Source: Amblyornis subalaris
Lineage: Eukaryota > Chordata > Aves > Passeriformes > Ptilonorhynchidae
Length of the DNA: 64,000 nt
Direction: 5' to 3'
Assembly (NCBI GenBank): GCA_018881555.1
Contig: JACAXG010000056.1
Span: 507,462-571,461 of the forward strand
Below the pieces are notes generated by a model, which was not told the DNA's origin, searched no databases, and saw only the letters and a program-made list of their open reading frames with translations. The position numbers and the translations under genes are program-made. Below, in pieces: positions 1 to 12,600 of the stretch (positions are counted from its first letter, which is position 1; the number at the start of each line of letters is the position of its first letter).

Positions 1-2689
1 ACACAACTTTTGTGACTAATAAATCATCTCCTAGGGATGCAGGAATTCAGTGCTCCGAGCCACTGGCCAAGCAGAAGGGAATGGTGTTTCACTGGGAACT
101 ACTTCCTTCGTAAATCTGTTGTGTTGAGGTTCTTCTTTGCTTGACCAGTGGTTTTCCAGTTGATTACTGCTTTTCCAGATGGACACCCTCTTCTAGCAGC
201 TGTCTCTCCAGCACCCTCCTCTGCAGACATCTGGGAAGACTTTAGAGTAGCTCCCTCTGCAGCCTCAAAGTAAACTTTTGTGTGGAGGAGCAGAATATTG
301 TCNTGCAATAACAAAAGTGGCTTGTAAAGGTAAAAATTGCCAGCCTCCAACTGCTGCTATTCTGAAGTGATTTTTGATTTCTTTGATAGTTCTTTGGTGC
401 CATAAAAAATTGAGTCTGTTGTTTTCTTTATATTTCCATATGAAACTNTGGTTTTGATTGTACCTTTCAGAAATCATCTGGCTAAAAATACAGAGGAATT
501 GTTGGTTGGAAAGAAAAAGGTATGGGGGGGAAGAGCAGGAGATGATATGAGTAGAGGAAANGGCTAAACTAGAAAGATACTTTCAATCGTTTCATTGTTT
601 TATTTCTTTCCTAAACCTTGCCCATGTGGTATGAAAGGAGGATAATGACATAAAGATGAAAATAGGAAATACAAGCACAGGTCCCTCTTGCAGTTACAAC
701 CCATCTCCCTGTGTCTTTGTAAGTTGGGTATCTGGTGCTCATAGAGCTGCTGGCATTGTTTTATCTGTCCAGGGTACCTGGGCACTCTTTTATTAACAAA
801 TGATTCACAGCTCCTGTCACCAGGTGTGTTCCCAAGAGAATACTCATGTAATTATCAGAAGAGCTGTTTTTTAATTTTGAGTCCTTTTTTCCTGTCTCAT
901 TTCCTTTTTCCCATGGCAGTATTGAAGCAGAGAGGTACAAGGGGCACAATATCAGCAACTCTCCCGTGGTCCAGAAAGTCATTTTTATTCCAGTTGAGAC
1001 CTGCCAGTACATGCCCTGTCTCTGTCATTACAGCCTCAGCAGAGCAGTGGAGAGGCATAATNAGGGCAAAGATCACTTCTGCTTCCAATTTGTGCAGCAG
1101 CATGGCGTATGTGCTTGTCATGAGTAGCTGAAATCCACATTGTTTCAGGACATTGTTTTGAAACCTGCACTGNGAACTGAGGCCTTGCCAAGGGAAAGGG
1201 GAAAGGAAAAGTTTTGTGAGTGTCAATAAGGCTGTAGCTAAGGTGCTGACACACACAAGCNAGGTGCTGTATCACAGCCCGATGGAGCCTTTTGCTGGTA
1301 CCTCGGCCATTTGCCAAATGCCGTGAGTGCTAAGCTGGAGCAAGGCTGTGTCCTTGGAGCACTGAGTGCTTGTGGAGCACAGCTGCTGCTGTAGGCTGAC
1401 CTCAGCAGTTCTGCTCCTGTGCACTGGCTCAGCCTTGTTTGCAAACCTTCCGGAACACCTGTTTCAGCTGAAGACTTGTTTTAATGGCCTCCGTTGCTCT
1501 ACTCGTCTTGTACTTTTGATGGATGACCCAAACTGCTGTTTAATTAGCAGGAGAGCCACTGAGGGCACATCCATAGGAGCAGGTAATTATGACCAGTAGG
1601 TAGCTGTGGCGGAAGGTTTGGTCCCCCTGTGTCTGGGTTATATAAATTGTTGTGATGCAGTTACAGGCAACGCATCTGTTACAGAACCTTGAGCAGCTGG
1701 CGTAGTGTATTGGGAGTCCCAGCAGGACAGAAAAAGCAGTTGGATGTGTTTATTTTATGAAATGCTCGTGTCAGTAGCAGCAGAACCATCCAAGTAAGAT
1801 TGTTTTCTACCGAGTGCAGGATCTCAGACAGGCCTTCCCTGACGTGCTGACAGTTGAACATCCGGAGAACAGAGCAAAGGAGCAAAGACTGTGCCTGTAA
1901 CAAGGTCAGCAGTTTCGCTGCTCACGTGTTTTGCCTCGCAGGGCTGGGTTGCGCTAGTACTTGTGAAGTGTCTTAACTGAGATGCTAAACATTCCTGAAG
2001 CGGTGTTTTATTCTTTGAGGTCTCGTGCCTGGAAGCTGGAGACCAATTGCCAACAGAAAATGTCAAACCACCGAGGTGAGGGTATTACTTATTTGTTAGG
2101 TTTAATGAGGGCGATGGATGTTTTGTGCTACACAGGATGGATTTAAATCGTCTCTGAAGCTCTTTCCCAGTCTCGGTTTCAACAATTATTGCTTTATTAC
2201 CACTGGCTCTCCCACTGCTGGTGCTCAGTCCAAAACGAGAGCTCTCCTTTCCAAAGCTTGTTTAGATCTTTTTTCTGCATTAGATTTTGGAAGAAAAGAT
2301 GACAAAGGTGAAACTACATTTTTGTAACTGTCATTAAAATGTCTTTCTCTGGGAACTAAATAACGAGGGTAAGTAAAATTGTAAGGTATTAAGAGTTAGA
2401 TTGAGCTAATAGCACGTTTTTCTTGCTAAGCTTTTGCACTCTCTGTGCATCAGTGATTTATTTCTGGTGCTCTCAGTCTCAGCTTGAGCACCGGGGCGTG
2501 AAGAGACGGAATGACTCGCCGGAGCTCCAGCGGAGTGGCTCCAAGCTGTCCCTTCATTTCAGCCAGGTGACCCTGCGGAGAGGAGGGCGAAGATGAGCGA
2601 GGCCTGGCTGCTGGGATGTCTCCAAAAGAGCCCCGGCAGCTGAGGGCGAGGGGAGAGACCGGAGTGTGAGTCAGCCCTTGCACGAACAG
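1..2689. other. left flank, no gene recognised
   Basis: Upstream flank of CHMP3. Only short open frames (about 60-120 codons) occur on both strands. None shows a domain, a splice-bounded exon or a recognisable repeat. In other vertebrates RNF103 lies upstream of CHMP3 on the same strand, but no RING-finger coding exon is visible here, so RNF103 must end further left. The last 250 bases (about 2450-2690) are GC-richer and lead into a CR1 copy. Confidence 0.5.
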
Positions 2690-3122
2690 GTCACTGAGGG
2701 GCTGGAGCAGGTCCAGAGAAGGGGACGGGGCTAGGGAAGGGTCTGGAGCACAAATGTGATGAAGAGCAGCTGAGAGAGCTGGGGAGGCTTAGCCTGGAGA
2801 AAAGGAGATTCAGGGGGAACCTTGCCGCTCTCTACTACTCCTTGACAGGAAGTGGGAGCCAGGTGGGGGTCGGGCTCTTCTAGAGGCCATAGTCTTAAGC
2901 TGCGCCAGGGGAGGTTTAGGTTGCACATTAGGAGGAATTTCTTAACAAAAAGGGTAATTAGACATTGGAATGAGCTGCCCGGGGAGGTGGTGGAGTCACC
3001 GTCCCGGGAGGCGTTTAAGGAAAGATTGGACGTGCCACTCAGTGCCAGGGTGGTGTTCCGTCACAGGTTGGACTCGGTGACCTCAGAGCTCTTTTCCAGC
3101 CTAATTGACGCTGTCAATGGGT
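2690..3122 (+). repeat. CR1 LINE fragment (ORF2 C-terminal part and 3' end)
   Basis: This is the 3' part of a chicken-repeat-1 non-LTR retrotransposon in + orientation. It begins with the stretch around 'ggtctggagcacaa' and 'gagagctggggaggctta' and continues into the reverse-transcriptase polyprotein C-terminus (conceptual RRNFLTKRVIRHWNELPGEV). It ends in the 'ggttggactcggtgacctca' tail near 3115. The copy is 5'-truncated but its C-terminal frame is still open. It lies directly upstream of the CHMP3 CpG island. Confidence 0.9.
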
Positions 3123-3124
3123 TA

Positions 3125-3620
3125 CAAACACGCTCAGTGGGAGCGGCCGAGCGCTCCCGCCCCGCTGCCCTCAGCGCCTTCCCGCCCCTCCCGCGCGGGG
3201 CGTGGCGGCGCCGCGCTGGGCGCCGTGTGCAGCAGCACGTGACTGGCGGGACGCCGCGGGGGGCGGGGAGATGGGCGTGGCTAGAGTGGTCGGGCACCCT
3301 TCGGCCGCCGGGGGGCGGGGCCTGCGTTCCCGGCGGCGCAGGCGCAGTGCGGGCCTCTCCCGGCCCGGCTGAGGGGAACCCGGAAGTGCCGGGCGGTGCG
3401 GCCGCCATGGGGCTGTTCGGGAAGACCCCCGAGAAGCCGCCCAAGGAGTTGGTGAGGGGCCGGAGCCGCCAAGCGGGGGCGGCGGGGGCCGGGAGGTTGC
3501 GGGGAGAGTGGCGGCAGGGCCGTGTGGCGTTGCTATGGCGTCAGGCGGGGACTGCGGAGGGGCCGGGCTTGGCCTGGCCCTGGTTACACCGGGACCGGGC
3601 GGCTGGAGACTTCACAGCAC
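3125..3620 (+). promoter_or_regulatory. CHMP3: CHMP3 CpG-island promoter
   Basis: A block very rich in G+C and CpG, bounded sharply by CR1 copies on both sides. It contains several GC boxes (for example the GGGGCGGGG core around 3311-3319), an E-box CACGTGAC at 3237-3244, and an ETS/GABP-type CCGGAAGTG at 3380-3388 just upstream of the start codon. There is no TATA box. This is the usual layout of a broadly expressed vertebrate gene. The transcription start cannot be placed exactly but is probably between about 3250 and 3390. Confidence 0.75.
3407..3451 (+). CDS. CHMP3: CHMP3 coding exon 1 (residues 1-15)
   Basis: Encodes [15 protein letters not shown]. The exon ends in phase 0 at the donor TTG|GTGAGG. 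The ATG lies in a perfect Kozak match. It is also in frame with an uninterrupted open frame that begins upstream inside a CR1 element (see findings). Confidence 0.96.
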
Positions 3621-6600
3621 GTTCCAGTATCTGAAGTGGCCTACAGGGAAGCCGAAGAGGGGCACTTTGTCACGAACTGGAGTGACCGGACAAGGCGAAA
3701 TGGGTGCAAATTGATAGAGGGGAAATTTAGGTTAGATATAAGGAAGAAATTCTTTACTGTGAGGGTGGTGAGACACTGGCACAGGGTGCCCAGAGAAGCT
3801 GTGGGTGCCCTATCCCTGGAAGTGTTAAAAGCCGAGTTGGGTAAGACCTTGAGCAACCTGGTCTAGTGGAAGGTGTCCCTGCCCATAGCAGGGAGGTTGG
3901 AACCAGATGGTTTTTAAGGTCCCCTCCAACCCCTTAACATTGTATGATTCTATGATTGTAGCTCTTCTTGCAGACACAGCCTTAAAATTAGGAAATAGTA
4001 GCCGAAATATTGGGACTTGGAGGGGGAAGGTGAGTCTGTAGACAAACTGTATGTTTCTACCACCAGCTTTCTAATGTCACAGTGAAATAAAATAATCAAC
4101 ACGCTGGTGGGCTTCACTGTTGCTTTTCGTAAGTAGCTACTAATATGTTAATTAAAAAATCTTCTATTTGGTGAGGGGAAGATCAAATGCATTAGAGATA
4201 CTGGAAGAGCAGCAGGGAGAAGAAGGATGACAGGCACACAAGTTGAAGGCTTGTCACAGATGTTCCCTGGTGCTTTGTAGCAGCTGAGTCCCAGGAGAGC
4301 AGGTTATGGGTGTTGCTTATTGGGTGAGAGAGTTAGTTGAGGAATGTACCTTTGGGAGTGTCCTTTCCCTTCCTCCGCTGTGTTGGAGCACCGGCTGGGC
4401 TGGGTCAGTCTCCTGTGTTCCTGAGTGTGGTACAAGATACCACAGGGAGAGCTGGGGTTGGAGACTGCTGCTCTCAGGGGTGGGGTAATGCATCAGACAG
4501 CCCTGTAATCCCCCCACAGCTGTGGTCGTGCTGCACTGATGAGCTTTTTGTCTCATTCTGTCTTTTGCCTTCCCTGACTGATGAGCTTGTCGTGTTTCCC
4601 AGTAGCACAGTGTGTCTGTGGGTCTTCTTGGAGCTCTTGGACCATAGTGCCTGACTCTTTACAGCGCCAGGACAAGGCGTAATGGCCATAAACTAAAACA
4701 CACGAAGTTCTACCTCAATATGAGGAAGAAATTCTTTACATTAAGGGTGGCAGAGCACTGGAACAGCTGCCCAGGGAGGTCTTGGAGTCTCCCTCTATGG
4801 AGACATTCAAACCCTGCCTGGACACATTCCTCTGTCACCTGCTCTGCGTGGCCCTGCCTTGGCAGGGGGGTTGGACTGGATGATCTCCAGAGGTCCCCTC
4901 CAACCTCAGCGATTCTGTGGCTCTTTGCAGAAAGCCCTGCACAGGCACTATGGCACAGGTGTAGGGAGAGGTGTCGTGCATCCTGTTGCTGTCATGAGCA
5001 CTCCCTTGGGGTACAGCCTGGCGTGGTGACTTCACAGGCCATAACAGTGATATTGAAAAACCCATTAACAGTAAGAAATTCCTTTCCTCCTGTATCTAAC
5101 TGCAGCTTTAGAAGGAAGAAGCAGTAATTGTTTCTGCATCCCGGCTGGTGGGGACACAGCACCGCTTACCTCATGTCTGCCAGCAGCTGAAACACAGCCC
5201 CTGGGTAGGGCTAGAGGNAGCAATCCGAGCACTGCAGGGAGTGGATGATGATGGGGAGAGGTTGAGATTTTTGTGATGGCAATGATTTGCCCTAGGTTCA
5301 TTTGTATGCCCACTCTCTGTTGATGGGAGATGATTTATTTATGAACAATACAAGGTAAATATCTTCAGTCCTTGTGAAGAGCTGGTGATGCATTTCAGCC
5401 AGTCTAAAGCTGGGGATTTATTATGCATTTAATGCCATGTCTGGATTGTTTGAGCTTAAAAAGTGGTTTTTCCTCCAGTGTAATCTGAGTTGGCTCTTTT
5501 CACTGAGTGCTTTGCTGGCTGACTCTGGTGTGATGCAGTGCTGTGAGAATGATGTTTTTGTTTAGATCAGGAATGGAAGCAGAACAGCTTCNTCAGCGTG
5601 GAGTTGTGCTCAGGGTAGTCATCCTTGCTCAGCTGGACAAAGTACTCCTGTTCCCAGCACTGCTGCCTTGTGCTGCCTTGTGCCCTTGTATCCATGTCCC
5701 TGTGTCCTGTGTGAGATGGGCACTGTGGCTTCTTTGCAGCTCAACAAATTGCTGTCTCATGTAGCTGGGGGCGTGGAGGAGCCTGAATGAGAGTCAATGG
5801 GATTTCCTCCTCCTCCTCTTAGACAAAACAGGAGATGAGTTGGGAGCACCAGGGAAGGCATAAGCACCCAGCTCTGCCTTTAGGATAGTCATGTCAAGCA
5901 GCTGATTCCTGGCAGTGCTAAGGATGGGCTGTGAAGGAGTTTTCTGCTGTCAGTTAGCACGGATTGATGACAACACACAACCAGTCTTGGTTTAATGGTG
6001 TCTTTGTGCTGGGTTGTGCATCCCAGAGGCAGAAGCTGCAAATCCTGCTGCAGTTCATTTGACAGTTGCTGATTGTGCTTGTACAATCAGCTTGTACAAC
6101 AAGCTGAAGGCTTGTTGTGCGTTGGTTTGTTCTAGAATACAAGTTGTAGAGCAAGTCTCTGGTAGGTGTTACATTGGAGACACGACAGTTGGCCAGTCAG
6201 AGCTCTGCTTTACTCAGTCATGTTTTACTGCAGTCTCTTTCCCCTGCTTTTTTCCCTCTCATGTAGCCCACANGCAAAAAAAAGACCTTCTCAGCTTTCT
6301 GCTAGGGTGAGGAATGACTCTTCAGAACATTTTCTCTTCTGCTCTAAAGAGCAAGAGGGGAGGCTGCAGTCAGTCCTGCAAGGATTTGGGGTTTTTTTTT
6401 CCCTGTAAAACCAGGATTTAACTAAAGGTACAAGAGCTTTCTGAAACCTGTTGGAAACTTCCACACCTGTTTATACACACAGAGCTCTGCAGGGCTTTGA
6501 GTTGTTTGGGGGGGGGTTTAAGCTGATTTTGTGCTTGGGTACCTCAAATGGTGGCTGTTGTCTGCAGTCAAAGCATGGTCTTGTTCACCATCACCAAGAG

Positions 6601-9600
6601 ATTGTCTTTTGAGACTGATAAAAGTCTAAATCTGCTGCTCTGCTGGGCTTGTGCACTGAAGGGAACGTGCTTTACAAGTTTTCAGTGCACAAGTTCTCTT
6701 CACTCTGCTTCCCTAGAGGTGTTGTCAGGGCAAGTGGAGCTCCCCAGCTCCTGGGTGAGCCAGAGGATCTGGAGCAGACAGATCTTGGCAAGTGCAGCTG
6801 TCAAAGGGGTGGCTGGGTTTGAACCCCACCAAAGGCAGGGGAAGGGAAGCTGGAGGGCAGAGGGACCTGAGCAAGTGGAACACAGCAAGAACCTCCTGGT
6901 GCTGAGCAATGCAAGATTGTGCAGATGGGGCAGCTATCCCTGCACACAGGGGTGTGCAGCCTGGGGTTGGCTGGGCACCAGCTCTGCCAGAAAGGACCTG
7001 GGTTTCCTGCAGATAATAAACATGAGTTCACCTTTGCAGCGATGAGGGCAAACAGGGCTGTGTTAGGAAGCTGTAGTCAGAGTGCTGGGTTCAGCCACTG
7101 TGCTACATTCAGCATTAAAGAGGCCACATCTGCAGAACAGTGTCCCAGTGTGGGCACACAGTTCAGGAAGGATCTCAGCAAACTGGAGGAAGTGTGGCAG
7201 AGGGCCATCAGGAGGGTAGAGGGCTGGAGCCCGTGATGCAGGAGGAGAGGCTGAGGGAACTGGGCTCACTTTTGCTTGGANAGGAGAAGGTGAAGGAGCA
7301 AGGGTCTAAAACCTCCCACTGCTTCTGATGGGGTTGTAGTCAAGACCGAGCCAGGTACTTTTCAAGTGACAGGAGAGGGGCTACAGCTGCAGCTAGCCAG
7401 AGGTGAGTTTTGAATTGGATGTGAGGAAAGGTCTTCACCACAGGAATAATTTTAAGTGCTGGAACAGTTACCCAGAGTGGCTGTGAACTCTCTGTCCTCA
7501 AACAATATCAAAACTCAATGGATGAGGCCCTGAACAACCTGTCTGAACTTGATCATGCTCTTGAGTAGGGGTTGGCTTGGAGACTTCCTGGGGATCCTTC
7601 TGACTGAAATGGGCAGTAGCACTCGGTGTTGTCATCCTGTGCCAGTCAGTGCCTTCTGCTGAAATTCCCTCTGGCAAGTTCTGTCTGTACAGTGACATGG
7701 NCATGATGTGGGAAGTTGGCCAGGCAGTGAGCATCTGACTCACAAATCACATCACAGAATCATTGAAGAGTTTCATTTGGAAGGGATCTATAAAGGTCCT
7801 CCTTAGCTCCTTGTGTTAACATCAAGAGCAGTGCAGTAACTGGTGGTATCTCTGCAATGTTTTGGGGTTTTATTATTTGAATAATGAAATATTTTAACAT
7901 CACTCATAACTTGAAGCTTTTGGATTTTGAAGTGCTGCTTTTGATAGTGAATGTTTAAGTTACATGAAAGTATAAAAGCATAATTTTAAAGCTGGAATTT
8001 CAAGTAACTCTCACTTTCTCTTTTTAAGGTCAATGAATGGTCCTTGAAGATAAGGAAAGAAATGAGAGTGATTGATAGACAGATCAGAGGTTTGTACTTG
8101 TGTCTCATTTTTTGTTTTTACTCCCCCGTCTGCCTTCAAGGTTTTTTTGCTTTAATTGAGGCAGGGTGTGAAATTTAATAACCTGGGGTACTCTATCACA
8201 TTTGGAATAAAGAAAGATGAATGTGATCCTGGGGCCAGACTTAGTCTGTGTTACAAAATGATGTCGCTGTGAACTTATCCAAGTACAGTTTTTAAAAGAA
8301 CATGAATATTTCATGCTCCCAGTAAGACATAATGCTCTTAAATCCCTTTGGATAACATGTATTAGACTTATTATCCGGAATTTCACCCACATGGATTTAA
8401 TGAGTAGTATCAGCATGGTATGTAGTTCCACATGTAGAAAGTTCCACTGGCATGTACTGGTGTGAAATGCACATGCCAAACAAAAGTAGCTTGCTGTCAG
8501 CTTGGGAAAATTACAAACAGAAGAGAAAAAAGAGAAAAAAAGCATTTTCTCAGTGGGTGGGTGTTTTGCTATTAAATTATGAGCATTACACTGCTGAAGG
8601 TGTCTTGAAAAGCAGAGGAGTTGCTTNTTATTGCACTGCTGTTATTTCAAAATTTGTTCTCTCTTCTGCCTGCCTTTGCTGAGCCTGAAAATGGGTTTGG
8701 GCATAGGTTAAGTTTTCCCCTTCTTTATCTTCTACCCTGCTCTTGGAATTTGTCCATGGGATATGCTGATGAAGGATATTTTGTGTCAGCATCTGGTTCC
8801 TAGGCACATGCCTGTTTTGAGTGACTCCTTGAGGAGTACATCCTCTCTTCCCCATTCTTCCCCAGCCTTGTGCCTCTGGAGTAACCTGGCAAGGTTTGTG
8901 TCTTCTCACAATTGTAGACTTGTATGAGTTGGTTGGAGAGAGTTGCTCATGCAGTACAAAGCCTGTCTTTGTCCTCATCTCCAATATGAGGAACAGAGTT
9001 TATGTCTTTCCCAGGAAAACTGGTGTACAGGGATGTTCATTATGCTTGTGAATTGTTTTGCTTTCTCCAGGGCACTTTGTGTGGCTGTATCAGGCACAGA
9101 GGAACTGCAACTCTGATATTATTAGCAAAATATGTTCTAGAGGTTGCATCTTCCACAGGAGCAAACTAACCATGTGTTCAGTATTGATGTTTCTTGAAAT
9201 TTTGGGTTTCTCTTAACTTTTTATGTGCCATAATACTTTTAATGGCCTATATAAATATTAGGTCATATGGTAGTGTGATATTTTGATGTGTATGCAAATT
9301 AATTATTATAGCAGCTCTAGACATGTCTGCATCTCAGAGTCTTACATTCAGAGAAGTACAGTTCAGCACTAACCACCAACCATCTGCTATTCTGATAATT
9401 CCTCTTAAAATAAAGTACAGAATAGCTTTCTGCCAGGATTTCACATTTTACAGAGTGTCACCTATGGAAGTATGTGGTTCTGCTGGACACTTCCCAGGCT
9501 GCTCCTGAAGGGTGACAGCCATGTGCCACTGAAGGTTTTCTCAAAAATTACCTGCTGTAGTTGGATTCTGCCGAGCTTTCACATTTCAGTTGAGCCTTAC

Positions 9601-12600
9601 ACAGGAAATCCCTGCAATCTCTAAGTGAGGATGCTAAGCTGGAACCTGTCTTAGTTTCCTTGGGGAAGGCTGTGCTAGATGTGTTTGGACAAGGCAAGAC
9701 TAGATCCACCTGGGATGAACTGAGTGGGCTTGGATCGCTCGAACACTTGGCTCGCTCGGTCAGCGCAGTTACTNATATAGCAACATGCTGTTTGAAACCA
9801 TCTGTTGTTGGACTCTTGCTGCTGTAGTGATTTCTCTTTGGTGTAGNTTGTTGTTCAGGGCTTGCAAGGTTTGGAGAAATGAAAGGTATCCTCATTACTT
9901 CAGAACTGAATTTTTCGGAGTTGATAGAGTTGGCATAATACAGTAACTTTGTGTTTTGCTGAGCTTGCAAGTCCTTCTTGCAGGTGGTTTGGGCTGCTTT
10001 GTACCTCTTGTGCTTGATAGTGCTGCAGAGAGACTGGGGAAGNGACTTTGGCTCACTTGAGAAGTGTAGCTGGCACTGACCTTCGAAGATGGAGTTGACT
10101 GTTCTTGCATGCTTGTGCCACTCATCTCATAGTCAGCAGCTGGGCATGCCAGTGAAAGCATTCACTCGAGTACAGGCCACCCTACACTAGTCTGGGTGTA
10201 GTAGCACAATACTTGTGGTTGTTTTCAGTCTGACAAAGTGAATGTTGTAATTCCTCAGTACTGCTAGAGTTCTTCTGGTGCTTTCTGTTTTCTGCTGGAG
10301 CACTTCAGCCCTTTCTTANCTGCTCTGATATGCTGGGACACAGCTCAGTCCTGTGTCTGACATACAAATGTCTTCAAGCTTTGTATATTTCTGAAAATAA
10401 TAGTGAGGAAGCAGCAGGGTTATGTTTTTCTGATTATGATCCTACAGCTTTCTGCCTGCCTGTCCTTTAAGGTACAGACCCCAGTGAATGATACTGAGAG
10501 AATAACTGGTCTTGAGTACAGGGTTCATTAACTAACCTGAGAAGCTGTGTTGAAGTCTCCAAGTTGGCCTGTGACAGAAAGTGTGTGTTGATGTCTTTGT
10601 TTTTATAAAAGGGCAACTTCTGATTCTTGCCAACATGTAACTTTGTCTGGCATAAATCAAGAAGACTCAAAACTAAATTTGAACAGAGGCTTTCCTTGAA
10701 ATAATTGGTTTCGTGGTTGTTTTGATCAACTCTTTGCAGGAAGGTGAGGCTAATGCTTCCTATCTGAATTCTTTATTTAGTTTAGGATAATTTTTCTTGT
10801 AGACTCTTAGATCTGCATTTCATCAGTGGCTAATTTATTGGTGAGTATGGAAAAGGAAGGAGGTTGATATTATCCCTATTCATTCCTGCATTTCTTGGTC
10901 TGGGCATTTTTGGGGTACCTGGCTCCTGCTGTTCACAGCCAGTGTTACCTGGCAGGGCGGAATTGTGAACGGTCACATCAGATTTGCTGGAGAAACCAAT
11001 AGTATTTAAGGAAGCCTATTTAGTGTTAATAGTTCAAATCCAACCAACTCTTCAGTGCTCATGTTTAGTTCAATATTCCTACTTCAGCATACTCAAAAAA
11101 AGCTGTTAAGCAAAGTTGGATGCAGAGTTTGAACAGGATGTTGTAAGTTAGATGTATATTTTGTGTGTATATATATATATACTTATATCAAGCCAGTTTA
11201 ATAGTCAGGAAGTTATTTGGAAGTTGTAAGTCAAGTCATCCTCTCAGAGTGCTTTGTTCTTAAAAGACTTTTTTTGCTTCTTAAGCCCTTAGTCAGCTCA
11301 GCATCATGCACTAATATTCTCAGACAGTCCTTTAGAGTACTCTTAACTGCGAAGGAAATTACAGAGCTGGATGTTCAGTAATGAGAATTTTCCTGTTAAG
11401 ATTTAGCTGAATTAATCGGCTGACATGTAAATCAGTCTAGAACAAGGTCTTTGAGTAATAGAGGGAATCTGAAATCAAGCAGAAACAATTCTTTGCCTGG
11501 GAAACACATCCCAACAAATGACTGATTTTTCTTCCGTGTCCTTAGCAGTTTGTCACTATTTGGGTTGTTTTTCTGTACTCCAGATATCCAGAGGGAAGAG
11601 GAGAAGGTGAAGAGGTCAATAAAGGATGCTGCTAAAAAGAATCAGAGGGATGTGTGTGTGATCCTGGCAAAGGAGCTGATCCGCTCTCGGAGGGCCGTAA
11701 GCAAACTCTATGCATCCAAAGCTCACATGAACTCTGTTCTCATGGGGATGAAGAACCAGCTCGGTAAGAACAAATTCTGACCCCAAGCACAATGACTGCT
11801 CTGACATTAGAGGTGAGGTCTGAGGCTTCCTTGTTCAAAACCAAGGTCAAATGCAGGCAGAGCTTGAATGTGGAAACAGCCGTGCTCTTGTGAAAGGCAC
11901 CTGATTACAGTGGGGCTCAGGAACCTGGGAAGATCCTCCCATAGCAGGCCCAGAACTGTGAGGCAGCTGCAGTTCTACCCACTGATCCCAGCAGGCACAG
12001 GCACCCACAGTCTCAGAGCAGAGCCTTTACCACCACCCCATAAGCACACACAGCTTTCACACAAACATGAACATCTCCATCCTGCTCTTCGTCTTCAGCT
12101 GGTGAGGACTGAGGTCCACTAGTAGAACACACATGTACACAATAGATGGATTGTTCCAGGAGCTGCTCTCAGATGCTCTGTCTAAGCTGGCCAGATATCT
12201 GGTACCTGGCCCCAGATCTCCTGTTCTGCCTGAGCTGCTGGTACCTGGTCCTGCAGGCCCCTGAGGTTTCTGTGTTCCCTGATCCACTTCAATCCTTCTC
12301 CAAATTACCTTTGGTCATTCCCCTAAAATTCAGTCACATTCCTGCAGTCCCTTTAAAAGATCCATCCTAAGTTTTTTCCTGTGTCCAAACATGCTCCTTT
12401 GCTTTACATCCCTGTAATGAGTCCTGTATCCCTGCAGGCAATAACCCTCCTCAGTCTGCAGGATGTTCTGAGGCTGTTTCCCCACTGCCCTGTCTGGATG
12501 TGTGTCCCACTCTGGGCTCTGAAGTAGTCGGGGAGCTCCCAGTTTTAATTTCTTGGAGTTCCTGCCCTTCATTGTTCCCTACATCCTTGCTGGCTCCCTG

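Noticed and set aside
1..2689. 3' end of RNF103
   Set aside because: Expected neighbour, but no RING-finger coding sequence is present on the + strand.
6548..7045. 165-codon + strand open frame in CHMP3 intron 1
   Set aside because: It overlaps a degraded CR1 and does not follow the CR1 coding frame consistently.
8105..8545. 146-codon - strand open frame in CHMP3 intron 2
   Set aside because: AT-rich, low-complexity product rich in Phe/Leu/Ser with no recognisable feature. It lies just downstream of exon 2 with no splice structure.
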